NCBI GenBank assembly: GCA_019163335.1
Contig: JAFLKM010000045.1
Coordinates: 1 to 58,052, forward strand
DNA length: 58,052 nucleotides
DNA from: Desulfobulbaceae bacterium
GTDB lineage: Bacteria; Desulfobacterota; Desulfobulbia; Desulfobulbales; Desulfocapsaceae
Direction: 5' to 3'
Below, in pieces: positions 36,448 through 44,522 of this stretch. Position 1 is the first letter of the stretch, and each line of letters opens with the position of its first letter. The notes below the pieces were generated by a model that did not search any database, was not told where the DNA came from, and saw only the letters and a program-made list of their open reading frames with translations. Position numbers and translations under genes: made by a program.

Positions 36448-38004
36448 GTGGATTTGACGAAACTGATTGTTACTGAGAAAAAAGCTGAGCAATTCACCGG
36501 TGATTTATTGGTTTATTGCGTAGGACAGGCCGCAAAAAATAAGGGTCTCAAATGTGACAACGCAATGGTACTGAGCTTGCTTGAGCAGCTCGGCTCCATG
36601 GGCGAATTCAGTGGCAAGGAGGGTGAATGTCTCCTGTTGTATCCCCGGGCAGATCGAAAGGGGGCTGATGTTCCGGCCTGTTTTTCGGCTAAGCGTCTTT
36701 TGCTGCTGGGTCTGGGAGAGCTTGAAGAGAAGGGCGTTGATGAGCTTCGGGAGCGCTGTCGCCAGGCAGGCGGGGTTGTTGCCCAGCAGGCGGCTAAGGT
36801 CAAGGCGGTCAAACTCATGATTTTGCTTCCGGAGATAATTGGTTTACGAACAAAAGCAGTGGCGGAATGTTTCAGTGAGGGGGTTCTGCTTGGAGATTAT
36901 CGCTTCCTCAAATACAAAAAGAAAGAATCCAGGGATGATGCCTATCAGGGGCTTGTCGAGATTCGTTTGGGGGTTCGAGCTGCCACCGATGCCATTCATA
37001 AAGGGGCCCGCCAGGGACAGATTGCTGCCGCTGCTGCCCGGCAGGCACGGGACATGGCCAATGAGCCGGGAAATGGTTGGACGCCCTCCCATTTTGCGGC
37101 CCATGGCCGGATGCTTGCGAAAAAGTATTCACTGAAATGTACCGTATTAGAAAAGGATGATATGAAACGGCTGGGGATGGGCGGGGTCCTGGCAGTGAAC
37201 CAGGGCTCGTCAGAACCGCCCAGGATGGTGATACTCGATTACCGGCCGATTGTGGCCTCCCAGGTCCTGTTGGTGGTGGGAAAGGGACTCACCTTCGATT
37301 CAGGCGGAATCAGCCTGAAATCAGCAACCGGCATGGAGGAGATGAAATACGATATGTGCGGTGGTGCAGCCGTCATGGGCCTGATGCAGGCAATCGGCGA
37401 AGAACGGCCTGATTTAAGGGTGGTCGCCATTGTGCCGTCAACGGATAATATGGCAGGCGGAGCGGCCCTGAAGCCCGGCGACATTATCACCCACTATAAC
37501 GGTCTGACCTCGGAGATTGTCAATACGGATGCAGAAGGACGGCTGATTCTGGCCGATGCCCTGGCCTATGGCGTGGAAAAGTTTAAGCCCGACTATGTTG
37601 TGGATCTTGCCACCCTTACCGGAGCGGTGATTGTTGGTCTTGGACATCATCGTACCGGTGTGCTGGGAAATAATGATGAACTGGTGGGACGTCTACTGGC
37701 AGCAGGCGATCGGTGTGCAGAGCCTTTATGGCGGCTTCCCCTGGGAAAAGAGTACACAAAGCAGATCGAATCGCAGGTTGCGGATATGAAAAATACCGGT
37801 GGCAAATCCGCCGGCACCATTACTGCTGCTGCCTATCTTGAAAAGTTTGTCGGAGAGACTCCCTGGGCTCATCTCGATATAGCCGGAACTGCCTGGGAGT
37901 TTACGGAAAAGTCGTACATTCCCAAAGGTCCTTCCGGGACTGGGGTAAGAACCTTGCTGGAGTTGGTGCGCCGGTGGAAAAAGGAAGAAAAGACGGAAGG
38001 TTAA
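36448..38004 (+). CDS. pepA: Leucyl aminopeptidase (M17, PepA)
   Basis: A 518-residue cytoplasmic aminopeptidase of family M17, removing N-terminal residues from peptides with two metal ions. The C-terminal catalytic domain has VGKGLTFDSGGISLK and the signature NTDAEGRL, holding the lysine, aspartate and glutamate metal ligands. The start is GTG 36448 with GAGGG upstream. Some PepA proteins also bind DNA; nothing here shows that. Confidence 0.95.
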   Translation: MDLTKLIVTEKKAEQFTGDLLVYCVGQAAKNKGLKCDNAMVLSLLEQLGSMGEFSGKEGECLLLYPRADRKGADVPACFSAKRLLLLGLGELEEKGVDELRERCRQAGGVVAQQAAKVKAVKLMILLPEIIGLRTKAVAECFSEGVLLGDYRFLKYKKKESRDDAYQGLVEIRLGVRAATDAIHKGARQGQIAAAAARQARDMANEPGNGWTPSHFAAHGRMLAKKYSLKCTVLEKDDMKRLGMGGVLAVNQGSSEPPRMVILDYRPIVASQVLLVVGKGLTFDSGGISLKSATGMEEMKYDMCGGAAVMGLMQAIGEERPDLRVVAIVPSTDNMAGGAALKPGDIITHYNGLTSEIVNTDAEGRLILADALAYGVEKFKPDYVVDLATLTGAVIVGLGHHRTGVLGNNDELVGRLLAAGDRCAEPLWRLPLGKEYTKQIESQVADMKNTGGKSAGTITAAAYLEKFVGETPWAHLDIAGTAWEFTEKSYIPKGPSGTGVRTLLELVRRWKKEEKTEG

Positions 38005-38123
38005 TGTCAAAATTCAGAAAATAGACGACAGGAGGGGGAGTGGGGTTGCATGTTTTGTAGCACCTATCCTTCAGCCTTCAACCCATTTCAATCAAGATCC
38101 CCTCAATTCAATCAGGAGAAACA

Positions 38124-39134
38124 ATGAAACGACCAGTGGGAATTACCGTCCATCGGCAGATCACCGACAGTCAGCAAATGCACAGGGAGGCAACCGGCGA
38201 TTTGTCAGGTCTGCTGACGGAGCTGATTGTTGCCGGGAAGATTATCTCGGCTGAGGTCAATATGGCAGGCCTTGCCGATGTCATCGGGGATTCAGGAAAG
38301 ACAAATATCCAGGGAGAGGAGGTCCAGAAGCTCGATGAGTTTGCCAACAACACCATCAAACGGAGAATGGCCAGAAGCGGCTACGTCTGTGTTATGGCCT
38401 CAGAGGAAGATGATGATATTATTCCGGTCCGAGAAGGATATGAAGGCAAATATACCCTTTCCTTTGATCCCATGGACGGATCTTCCAATATAGATGTCAA
38501 TGTCAGCATAGGGACCATCTTCTCCATTCATCACCGCAAGAGTCAGGAAGGGCAGGGAACCTTGCAGGATGTTCTGCAGCCCGGCAACACGTTGGTTGCA
38601 GCTGGTTATATTATTTATGGTTCTTCGACCATGATGGTCTATTCGACGGGACATGGGGTGCATGGCTTTACACTGGATCCAAGTGTCGGTGAGTTTTTTC
38701 TCTCCCATGAAAATATTCGTATTCCGGAAAAGAGCAAGTATATCTCGGTGAATGAGGGGAATTATCACTACTGGAGCTCTGCAATGCGGAATTATATCGA
38801 GTATTTCAAAGAGATAGATGCTGATTCCGGGCGTCCCTACAGCTCTCGCTATATCGGAACCCTGGTTGCCGATTTTCACCGGAATCTGATAACCGGCGGG
38901 GTGTTCCTTTATCCCAGTGATTGCCGGAATCCCGACAAGCCCAAAGGGAAGCTGCGCCTGTTATACGAGGCGTTCCCGCTGGCTTTTTTGATAGAGCAGG
39001 CAGGAGGGCGTGCTGTCAATGATGAAGGACAGAGCATCCTTGATATTCAACCCACATCACTGCATGAGCGAACGTCGTTGATTCTCGGCAGTAAAAATGA
39101 TGTGGAGGCTATGGAGAAGTTTCTGGTTAAATAA
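38124..39134 (+). CDS. fbp: Fructose-1,6-bisphosphatase class I
   Basis: A 336-residue gluconeogenic enzyme that hydrolyses fructose 1,6-bisphosphate to fructose 6-phosphate. The metal site SFDPMDGSSNID near residue 113 and the sugar-binding segments YIGTLVADFHRNL and GKLRLLYEAFPLAFL identify class I. AGGAGAAACA precedes the ATG. It lies 119 bp after pepA and may be a separate unit. Confidence 0.97.
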   Translation: MKRPVGITVHRQITDSQQMHREATGDLSGLLTELIVAGKIISAEVNMAGLADVIGDSGKTNIQGEEVQKLDEFANNTIKRRMARSGYVCVMASEEDDDIIPVREGYEGKYTLSFDPMDGSSNIDVNVSIGTIFSIHHRKSQEGQGTLQDVLQPGNTLVAAGYIIYGSSTMMVYSTGHGVHGFTLDPSVGEFFLSHENIRIPEKSKYISVNEGNYHYWSSAMRNYIEYFKEIDADSGRPYSSRYIGTLVADFHRNLITGGVFLYPSDCRNPDKPKGKLRLLYEAFPLAFLIEQAGGRAVNDEGQSILDIQPTSLHERTSLILGSKNDVEAMEKFLVK

Positions 39135-39201
39135 GAGAGATGGATGCCGTGTGAAATCTTAGGAGTTTCCACTTAAAAAGCGTTTAATACTGTTCAGACG
39201 A

Positions 39202-39231
39202 CCGGAGCCACCACTGCCGGGATGGCTCCGG
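39202..39231. terminator. Hairpin downstream of fbp
   Basis: CCGGAGCCA pairs perfectly with TGGCTCCGG (9 bp) around a 12-nt loop. There is no T-tract, so it may act as an mRNA-end hairpin rather than a classic terminator. Confidence 0.55.
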
Positions 39232-39277
39232 AAGCGAACGGGTGTCTGGGGTGCGATCGCGTCCGTTCTGAGTTTGT

Positions 39278-39327
39278 CGGTACCATTACAATCTGCTTCC
39301 CATGGGGAGCAGATTGTATTGGTACCG
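39278..39327. terminator. Long hairpin between convergent fbp and NdvB-like genes
   Basis: CGGTACCATTACAATCTGCT and three more bases (from 39278) pair with the arm ending at 39327, 22 of 24 positions, around ATG. It ends 5 bp from the stop of the minus-strand gene. No T-tract is seen. Confidence 0.6.
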
Positions 39328-39331
39328 CGGA

Positions 39332-41935
39332 TTAAGTTGGATTGTTTTCCTTTTTCTTGTTGGCAAGCAGCCAGCTGGGTAGCCAGCTGAAGCCGCTGAT
39401 CAGGGAGACCAGAACTGACGCCAGATAGGGAATGGAGAGCACGAGCAATACCATGATCCAGACAATGAGATCTGAGGATTCGGTTCCCTGTATTGCTGCC
39501 ACTCCATACGCTGAACTCCACAGCCCCAGCATGATCAGTCCTTCTTCACGGGCAGAGAGCATGGCCTTGCGCAGGGCGTGGGCCTGTTCCATTTTCGGGG
39601 TTCTGAAAAAGGGCTTGCTCTTGGTGAAGACGCCCTGCAGGATGGCCATGGAGATGGTATGCGATAGTGCCAGGCCGGCCAGTGCCGAGGCAGCTGTCTG
39701 GGCCACGGTGGCGCCAACCCGGGTGCGGTAGAGATAGATCATCTTAGCCATCTTGAAGGAAAACAGCATCATCGGCATGGAGGAGAGAATCACCATGGGC
39801 GGGTCAAACTTGAGGGGGTTGTAGATCATGGCAATGGACCAACCGATGGCGGCCAGGGTGAACAGCATGTTCAGGCTGTCAGCCATCCAGGGGAGCCAGC
39901 CGGCAATGAAGTGATATCGTTGGCCGCTGGTGAGCTTGGTGTGGCCGCGCCCTAAAAAGAGGATGCCGAAGTGGTGCCGCATGACCTGCACCGCTCCATA
40001 CGCCCACCGGAAGCGTTGTTTCTTGAAGTCTATAAAGGTGTCCGGCATGACCCCTTTCCCGTAACTCTTGGCAATGTAGTTTGCCTCATAGCCCTTTTCA
40101 AAGATCTTCAGTCCGAGCTCCGCATCTTCTGTAATACACCATTCGGACCAGCCATTGACTTCCTCCAGGGCAGATTTTCGTACCATGGTCATGGTGCCAT
40201 GCTGGATGATGGCGTTGCGTTCATTGCGAGTCTGCATCCCGATATAGAAAAATCCTCGATATTCGGCATAACACATGGCCTTAAACAGGTTTTCCTTTTC
40301 GTCATGATAATCCTGCGGGGCTTGTACAATGGCGACTTGCGGCTTGCTGAACTGGGGGACAAGGTCGCGCAGCCAGAGGGGAGACACCTGGTAATCGCTG
40401 TCAATGACGGCTATAACCTCAACCTCGGGTGCAGTCTGGGCCAGGGCAAAATTGAGGGCGCCGGCCTTGAAGCCGGGAAGGGGATCACGATGGAAAAATC
40501 GGAAACGGGGACCAAGGGCCTCGCAATGAGCCTCAACGGGCTGCCAGATGGCAGGATCCTTGGTGTTGTTGTCAATAACAATCACCTCAAAATGGGGATA
40601 ATCAAGGGCTGCCAAGGCGTTAATGGTTGCTATCATCATCTCCGGCGGTTCATTGTAGGCTGGAACGTGAACCGATACCACCGGCAGTTCCTCGTCCGCC
40701 AGTTGGATGGGGGTGAATCCCCGCCGCCACTTATCCACCCAGATAGCCTCGGCCCATTCGTGGGCTTCGGTGAGCAGAACCAGGGCAACACCCACCATGC
40801 CGATGATCATAAGGATCCCGACGATAATCGCCGTGACCGTCATGTACTGGTTATAATATGTATAAATAATCCAGACAGCGGCCGTGGCAGAGCAAAAGGC
40901 GACAATGGCCAGGAAGCTGCGGCCTCGCTTCTGCAAGGAGCGGGCATCAATGAGCAGCATGGCGAAGGTGATGATTCCAATGACTATGGAGATTCCGGCC
41001 AGCAGGCGCCACTGGGGGATTTCGACGATGGGGGCGGTAAAGGCAAATTTGGGTTGACGGTTGACATCGTAAACCCCCCAGTAGGCACCGACCGATCCTT
41101 CGCTTATCCGTTTCCAGGGTTGGTCAAAGGCCTCCATGATATAATAGACGTACTTTTTCTGTTCTGCCCGCAACAGAAAATTCCGGAGGAAGGTGGCCTG
41201 GTTGGCCGGTGAAGCCACGGCCGCCTTGTGGGTTCGGGCATTGCTGGGCCAGCCTACTTCGGCAAGGACGATCTCTTTGTCAGGAAATTTGCTTTTCAGC
41301 TTGTTCATGGTGACGACCACATGATCCACAGCTTGATCAAGCTCCACGCCATCCCAGTAGGGAAGGATGTGGACAGCGATATAGTCGACATGCTCGGCGA
41401 GTTCAGGATGGGCCAGCCATACGTCCCAAGTCTCAGCGGTACTCACCGGGATGGTCAGTGCCTCTCGGACCTGTTTGAGATAGACAGCCACTTCTTCAAC
41501 CTTGAGTTCGCCGCGCAGGATGGACTCGTTGCCCACCACCACCCGCACCACATTGCGGTAGTTTTCTTTGGCCGTTGTAATAAGCTTGCTGACTTCAATC
41601 TCGTTGGCCTTGGGATCCTTATTCAGCCAGGCGCCGAGGGTTACGTTGAGGCCGTGTTTTTGAGCCAGGGCTGGAATCTTGCTCAGGTCGCCTTCCATGG
41701 TGTAGGTACGCACGGCATGGGTGGCGTTGGCCAAGAGGGCCAGATCCTGATCAATTTCATCGGCATTTGGTAGAATATGGTCGATGGGGTTATGGTTTTC
41801 CCGCATGGGGGAAAAAGAGAATCCCTGGATCTGGGTTGGCCAGGGCGGGGCGTTTTCCGGCCGGTTGAGAGATGCCCAGAACATAACGGACACCATGGTG
41901 ATGGCGATGCCGATGAGAAAATTCGATTTTGTCAT
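39332..41935 (-). CDS. ndvB: NdvB-like GH17-GT2 beta-1,3-glucan synthase
   Basis: An 867-residue inner-membrane protein that joins two enzymes. After an N-terminal membrane helix, residues 35-310 form a glycoside hydrolase family 17 domain with likely catalytic E137 (VVGNESIL) and E226 (LAEVGWPS). Two or three helices follow, then a processive GT2 domain (about 420-650) with VHVPAYNEP, VIDSDYQ, TEDAELGL and the QRFRW motif, and four or five helices. Size and order match NdvB of Pseudomonas aeruginosa, which makes cyclic beta-1,3-glucans and affects biofilm drug tolerance. The product here is inferred by that likeness. Confidence 0.88.
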   Translation of the reverse strand: MTKSNFLIGIAITMVSVMFWASLNRPENAPPWPTQIQGFSFSPMRENHNPIDHILPNADEIDQDLALLANATHAVRTYTMEGDLSKIPALAQKHGLNVTLGAWLNKDPKANEIEVSKLITTAKENYRNVVRVVVGNESILRGELKVEEVAVYLKQVREALTIPVSTAETWDVWLAHPELAEHVDYIAVHILPYWDGVELDQAVDHVVVTMNKLKSKFPDKEIVLAEVGWPSNARTHKAAVASPANQATFLRNFLLRAEQKKYVYYIMEAFDQPWKRISEGSVGAYWGVYDVNRQPKFAFTAPIVEIPQWRLLAGISIVIGIITFAMLLIDARSLQKRGRSFLAIVAFCSATAAVWIIYTYYNQYMTVTAIIVGILMIIGMVGVALVLLTEAHEWAEAIWVDKWRRGFTPIQLADEELPVVSVHVPAYNEPPEMMIATINALAALDYPHFEVIVIDNNTKDPAIWQPVEAHCEALGPRFRFFHRDPLPGFKAGALNFALAQTAPEVEVIAVIDSDYQVSPLWLRDLVPQFSKPQVAIVQAPQDYHDEKENLFKAMCYAEYRGFFYIGMQTRNERNAIIQHGTMTMVRKSALEEVNGWSEWCITEDAELGLKIFEKGYEANYIAKSYGKGVMPDTFIDFKKQRFRWAYGAVQVMRHHFGILFLGRGHTKLTSGQRYHFIAGWLPWMADSLNMLFTLAAIGWSIAMIYNPLKFDPPMVILSSMPMMLFSFKMAKMIYLYRTRVGATVAQTAASALAGLALSHTISMAILQGVFTKSKPFFRTPKMEQAHALRKAMLSAREEGLIMLGLWSSAYGVAAIQGTESSDLIVWIMVLLVLSIPYLASVLVSLISGFSWLPSWLLANKKKENNPT

Positions 41936-42023
41936 GGTGTGTTTGCTCTTTTAGTCACTTATCGCGTTTATCGGGGTTATTCTGGAGTCTGTCAGAGAAT
42001 GGTACAGCCTTCGCCGTCTGGTT

Positions 42024-42079
42024 GAACTCCGGTGGATTCCGCTGAACATCCGGTGGATTCCGCTGAACATCCGGTGGAT
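42024..42079. repeat. 21-bp tandem repeat, 2.7 copies
   Basis: GAACATCCGGTGGATTCCGC plus T recurs at 42024 (one base shorter), 42044 and 42065 (partial). It lies between the start of the NdvB-like gene and the leuD terminator. Confidence 0.8.
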
Positions 42080-42093
42080 GTAATTTGCTGGAC

Positions 42094-42141
42094 GCCGCAT
42101 CCCGCAACCAGCAGAACAGATTGCTGGATGCGGGATGCGGC
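42094..42141. repeat. 20-bp inverted repeat
   Basis: GCCGCATCCCGCAACCAGCA (42094-42113) pairs with 42122-42141 with one mismatch around an 8-nt loop. It lies between the tandem repeat and the leuD terminator hairpin. Confidence 0.8.
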
Positions 42142-42144
42142 ATA

Positions 42145-42201
42145 AGAGCCCGTAAATGATACAAACAAGAAGAAGACCTTGTTTGTATCATAACGGGCTC
42201 T
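42145..42201 (-). terminator. Long hairpin at the end of leuD
   Basis: AGAGCCCGTTATGATACAAA and the next four bases, read on the minus strand, pair with the copy ending at 42145 (about 23 bp, one bulge). The stem starts within the leuD stop codon. No strong T-tract follows, so it may stabilise the mRNA end as well as stop transcription. Confidence 0.7.
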
Positions 42202-42748
42202 AAAATTTTTTGTCGGCGTAGGCCAGCCAACCGCCGGCCGCCACCAGGTCACGGTCAAAAGGGTTCATCTGAAACGGACAGGAGAAAGGGGCCTGTTGTG
42301 GATCACTGGAACTGGCCGTCATTGTAGTTGTATCCAGATCAACGGCAACGGTAAGCGCACCCTTCATCGCAAAAAGATGTTCAATGTCGACCGGAGGAAG
42401 CTCTATGGCCAGAATGCCACAGTTGAACATGTTCTGCCTGAAGATACGGGCAAAGCTCTCGGCGATGACAATGTTGATATTATTGACCTCAAAGACCCAG
42501 ACCGCGTGCTCCCTTGATGAGCCGCAACCAAAGTTGGCGCGGGTGATCACCACCCGAGCCTGCTGCATGGCAGGAGACTGGAGATTGAAAGGCTGGCCAT
42601 CCAGCAGCAGGTCTTCGAGAAGATGGGGCTTCAGGGCCATTTTGGTGATCTCGGTGAGATATTTGGCAGGGATGATCTCATCGGTATTGATATCGTTTCT
42701 ATCCAGCAGGATGGCTGGTCCGCCGAAGGTTTTTGTAACTGTGTTCAT
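42200..42748 (-). CDS. leuD: 3-isopropylmalate dehydratase small subunit
   Basis: A 182-residue swivel-domain subunit of isopropylmalate isomerase, the second step of leucine synthesis after isopropylmalate synthase. Motifs are NDINTDEIIPAKYL, the substrate loop NFGCGSSREHA and NMFNCGILAIELP. ATG 42748 with AGAGGAA before it is preferred over the longer frame (to 42820). It is separated from leuC by 222 bp that hold one copy of the dispersed hairpin element, although the two genes are usually adjacent. Confidence 0.93.
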   Translation of the reverse strand: MNTVTKTFGGPAILLDRNDINTDEIIPAKYLTEITKMALKPHLLEDLLLDGQPFNLQSPAMQQARVVITRANFGCGSSREHAVWVFEVNNINIVIAESFARIFRQNMFNCGILAIELPPVDIEHLFAMKGALTVAVDLDTTTMTASSSDPQQAPFSCPFQMNPFDRDLVAAGGWLAYADKKF

Positions 42749-42883
42749 GGCATTTCCTCTAGTCTCTATTTTTATAACGGGTTCTTGAATAATTCGATGA
42801 ATGGGCTGGTGAAATTTCACGATCAGCTGCGTGCAGCGTTTATGTTACAGCCTGTGTTAATCAGTCTCTGTCCTGGTTCAGTT

Positions 42884-42969
42884 TAACCCCGATGAACGGG
42901 ATAAGTGCCTTTCGCAGATTCTTTTCTAGCAAAAAAAAAACAAGAGAAGAATCTGCAAGGCACTAATCT
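42884..42969 (+). repeat. Dispersed hairpin element, copy 1
   Basis: It begins TAACCCCGATGAACGGGATA and then forms a long stem: AGTGCCTT..GCAGATTCTT against AAGAATCTGC.AAGGCACT around an A-rich loop. The far end lies 1 bp from the leuC stop codon. See copies 2 to 4 for the same layout. Confidence 0.88.
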
Positions 42970-42970
42970 A

Positions 42971-44257
42971 TTATTTCAGAAATTTCCGCGGGTCGGTGAT
43001 GGTGCCGGTTACAGCAGCGGCAGCGGCGGAAAAAGGGCTCATAAGATGCACCATGCCACCCTTGCCCATGCGGCCGTTAAAGTTGCGATTGGTGGTTGAG
43101 GCGCAGACCTCACCCGCCGCCATGACGCCTGCACTCATTCCAAGACAGGCACCACAGGTAGGATTCAGCACACAGAAACCGGCCTCCATAAAGATCTTGA
43201 TGATTCCTTCCTCAAGGGCCTGTGAATAGATGGCCGGTGTGGCAGGAGTGACGATTCCACGCACTCCGTCCGCAAGCTTTCTTCCCTTGAGGATCATGGC
43301 AGCGTCTCGAAGATCCTCAATCCGGCCATTGGTGCAGGAGCCGATGTAGATTTGATCAACATGCGTGCCTTCCATCGCACTGATATCCTTGACCTGATCA
43401 GGTTTAAAATTAAAGGTGACCTGGGGTTCCAGAGCGGAGATATCAAATTCCAGGGTTTCCACATACTGGGCGTCAGGGTCGGAATGCCATTTTTTGAAAT
43501 CCTCCACCGCAGCAGCAAGAGAAGTATATTGATCCTTGATAAACGGCCAGAGATATTCGGCGGTTACCTGATCCGGCAGGCAGATGCCGCTGGTGGCCCC
43601 TGCTTCCACGGCCATGTTGCACAGGGTCATGCGGGCGGCCATGGTCATGGCGTCTACTACCGGGCCAACGAACTCGATAACCCGATCCGTGGCACCATTG
43701 ACGGTGAGTCGTTTGATGACAGACAGGATCACGTCCTTGGCCGTTACCCCGGTGCAGAGGGCACCCTTCAAGACGACGCGCATGGTTTCCGTGGCACGGA
43801 AGGAGCAGACGCCTTTGAGAATACCAACTTCAAGATCGGTGGTGCCGACACCTGCGGCAAAGGCGCCAAAGGCACCATGGGTACAGGTATGAGAATCACC
43901 CATAATCACCGAATAGCCGGGCCGGATAAACCCTTTTTCGGGAAAGAGGGCATGGCATACGCCGTTTGCGCCGATATCAAAAAAATCTTTAATCTGGTGC
44001 CGCCGGGCCCAGTCCCGCATGATCTTGCCCTGCATGGCTGTCTTGGAGTCCTTGGCCGGTGTCACATGGTCGATGACCGCTTTGATCTTGCTTGGATCAA
44101 AGACCCGGTCCATGCCCTTTTCCATGAGATCCATGATCGCAATGGGGGTGGTGATTTCATGGCACATGACAACATCAATATCAAGGATCATATTGCCGGG
44201 GGTGGGGGTGTCACGCAGATGCGCGTCAAATATTTTCGTAGCTATGGTTTTTCCCAT
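42971..44257 (-). CDS. leuC: 3-isopropylmalate dehydratase large subunit
   Basis: A 428-residue aconitase-family subunit that carries the [4Fe-4S] cluster. Cluster cysteines are in IGSCTNGR and PTCGACLG. Length and motifs match the shorter LeuC/HacA type used with a separate LeuD, so homoaconitase-like activity cannot be fully excluded. I chose ATG 44257, which has AGGAG at 7 nt; the frame is open to 44278. Confidence 0.93.
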   Translation of the reverse strand: MGKTIATKIFDAHLRDTPTPGNMILDIDVVMCHEITTPIAIMDLMEKGMDRVFDPSKIKAVIDHVTPAKDSKTAMQGKIMRDWARRHQIKDFFDIGANGVCHALFPEKGFIRPGYSVIMGDSHTCTHGAFGAFAAGVGTTDLEVGILKGVCSFRATETMRVVLKGALCTGVTAKDVILSVIKRLTVNGATDRVIEFVGPVVDAMTMAARMTLCNMAVEAGATSGICLPDQVTAEYLWPFIKDQYTSLAAAVEDFKKWHSDPDAQYVETLEFDISALEPQVTFNFKPDQVKDISAMEGTHVDQIYIGSCTNGRIEDLRDAAMILKGRKLADGVRGIVTPATPAIYSQALEEGIIKIFMEAGFCVLNPTCGACLGMSAGVMAAGEVCASTTNRNFNGRMGKGGMVHLMSPFSAAAAAVTGTITDPRKFLK

Positions 44258-44522
44258 TGTAGAGCTCCTGATTGGCATGTTGAGTAGTGAATAATATGGT
44301 ATTGATTTTACGAATAACTTTACCTGCCCTTTACGGGAAGGAAAAACGGGATAATAAGTAACTGATATAAAGGCTGATATATTAGTCGATAAAGGGTACT
44401 ATTGCCATAGTTAAGCCGTTGTTATAGAGAATTGTTCAATGACAACATTCTCGATGTTCCGGTGCCGTTTCTCAGCGCTCAGTGCTGCGCTTGATTAATT
44501 TTTCTGTAAGGATTCTAAGATC

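Noticed and set aside
39971-41212. 413-codon plus-strand frame opposite the NdvB-like gene
   Set aside because: It is an antisense shadow of the GH17-GT2 gene with no motif; the minus strand shows complete catalytic signatures.
43352-44287. 311-codon plus-strand frame opposite leuC
   Set aside because: It is a shadow of leuC; Gly/His-rich translation with no recognisable family.
44258-44522. Possible leucine leader or T-box before leuC
   Set aside because: No Leu-codon-rich leader peptide, T-box sequence or attenuator hairpin with T-tract was found in the divergent leuC/yejA-like gap.
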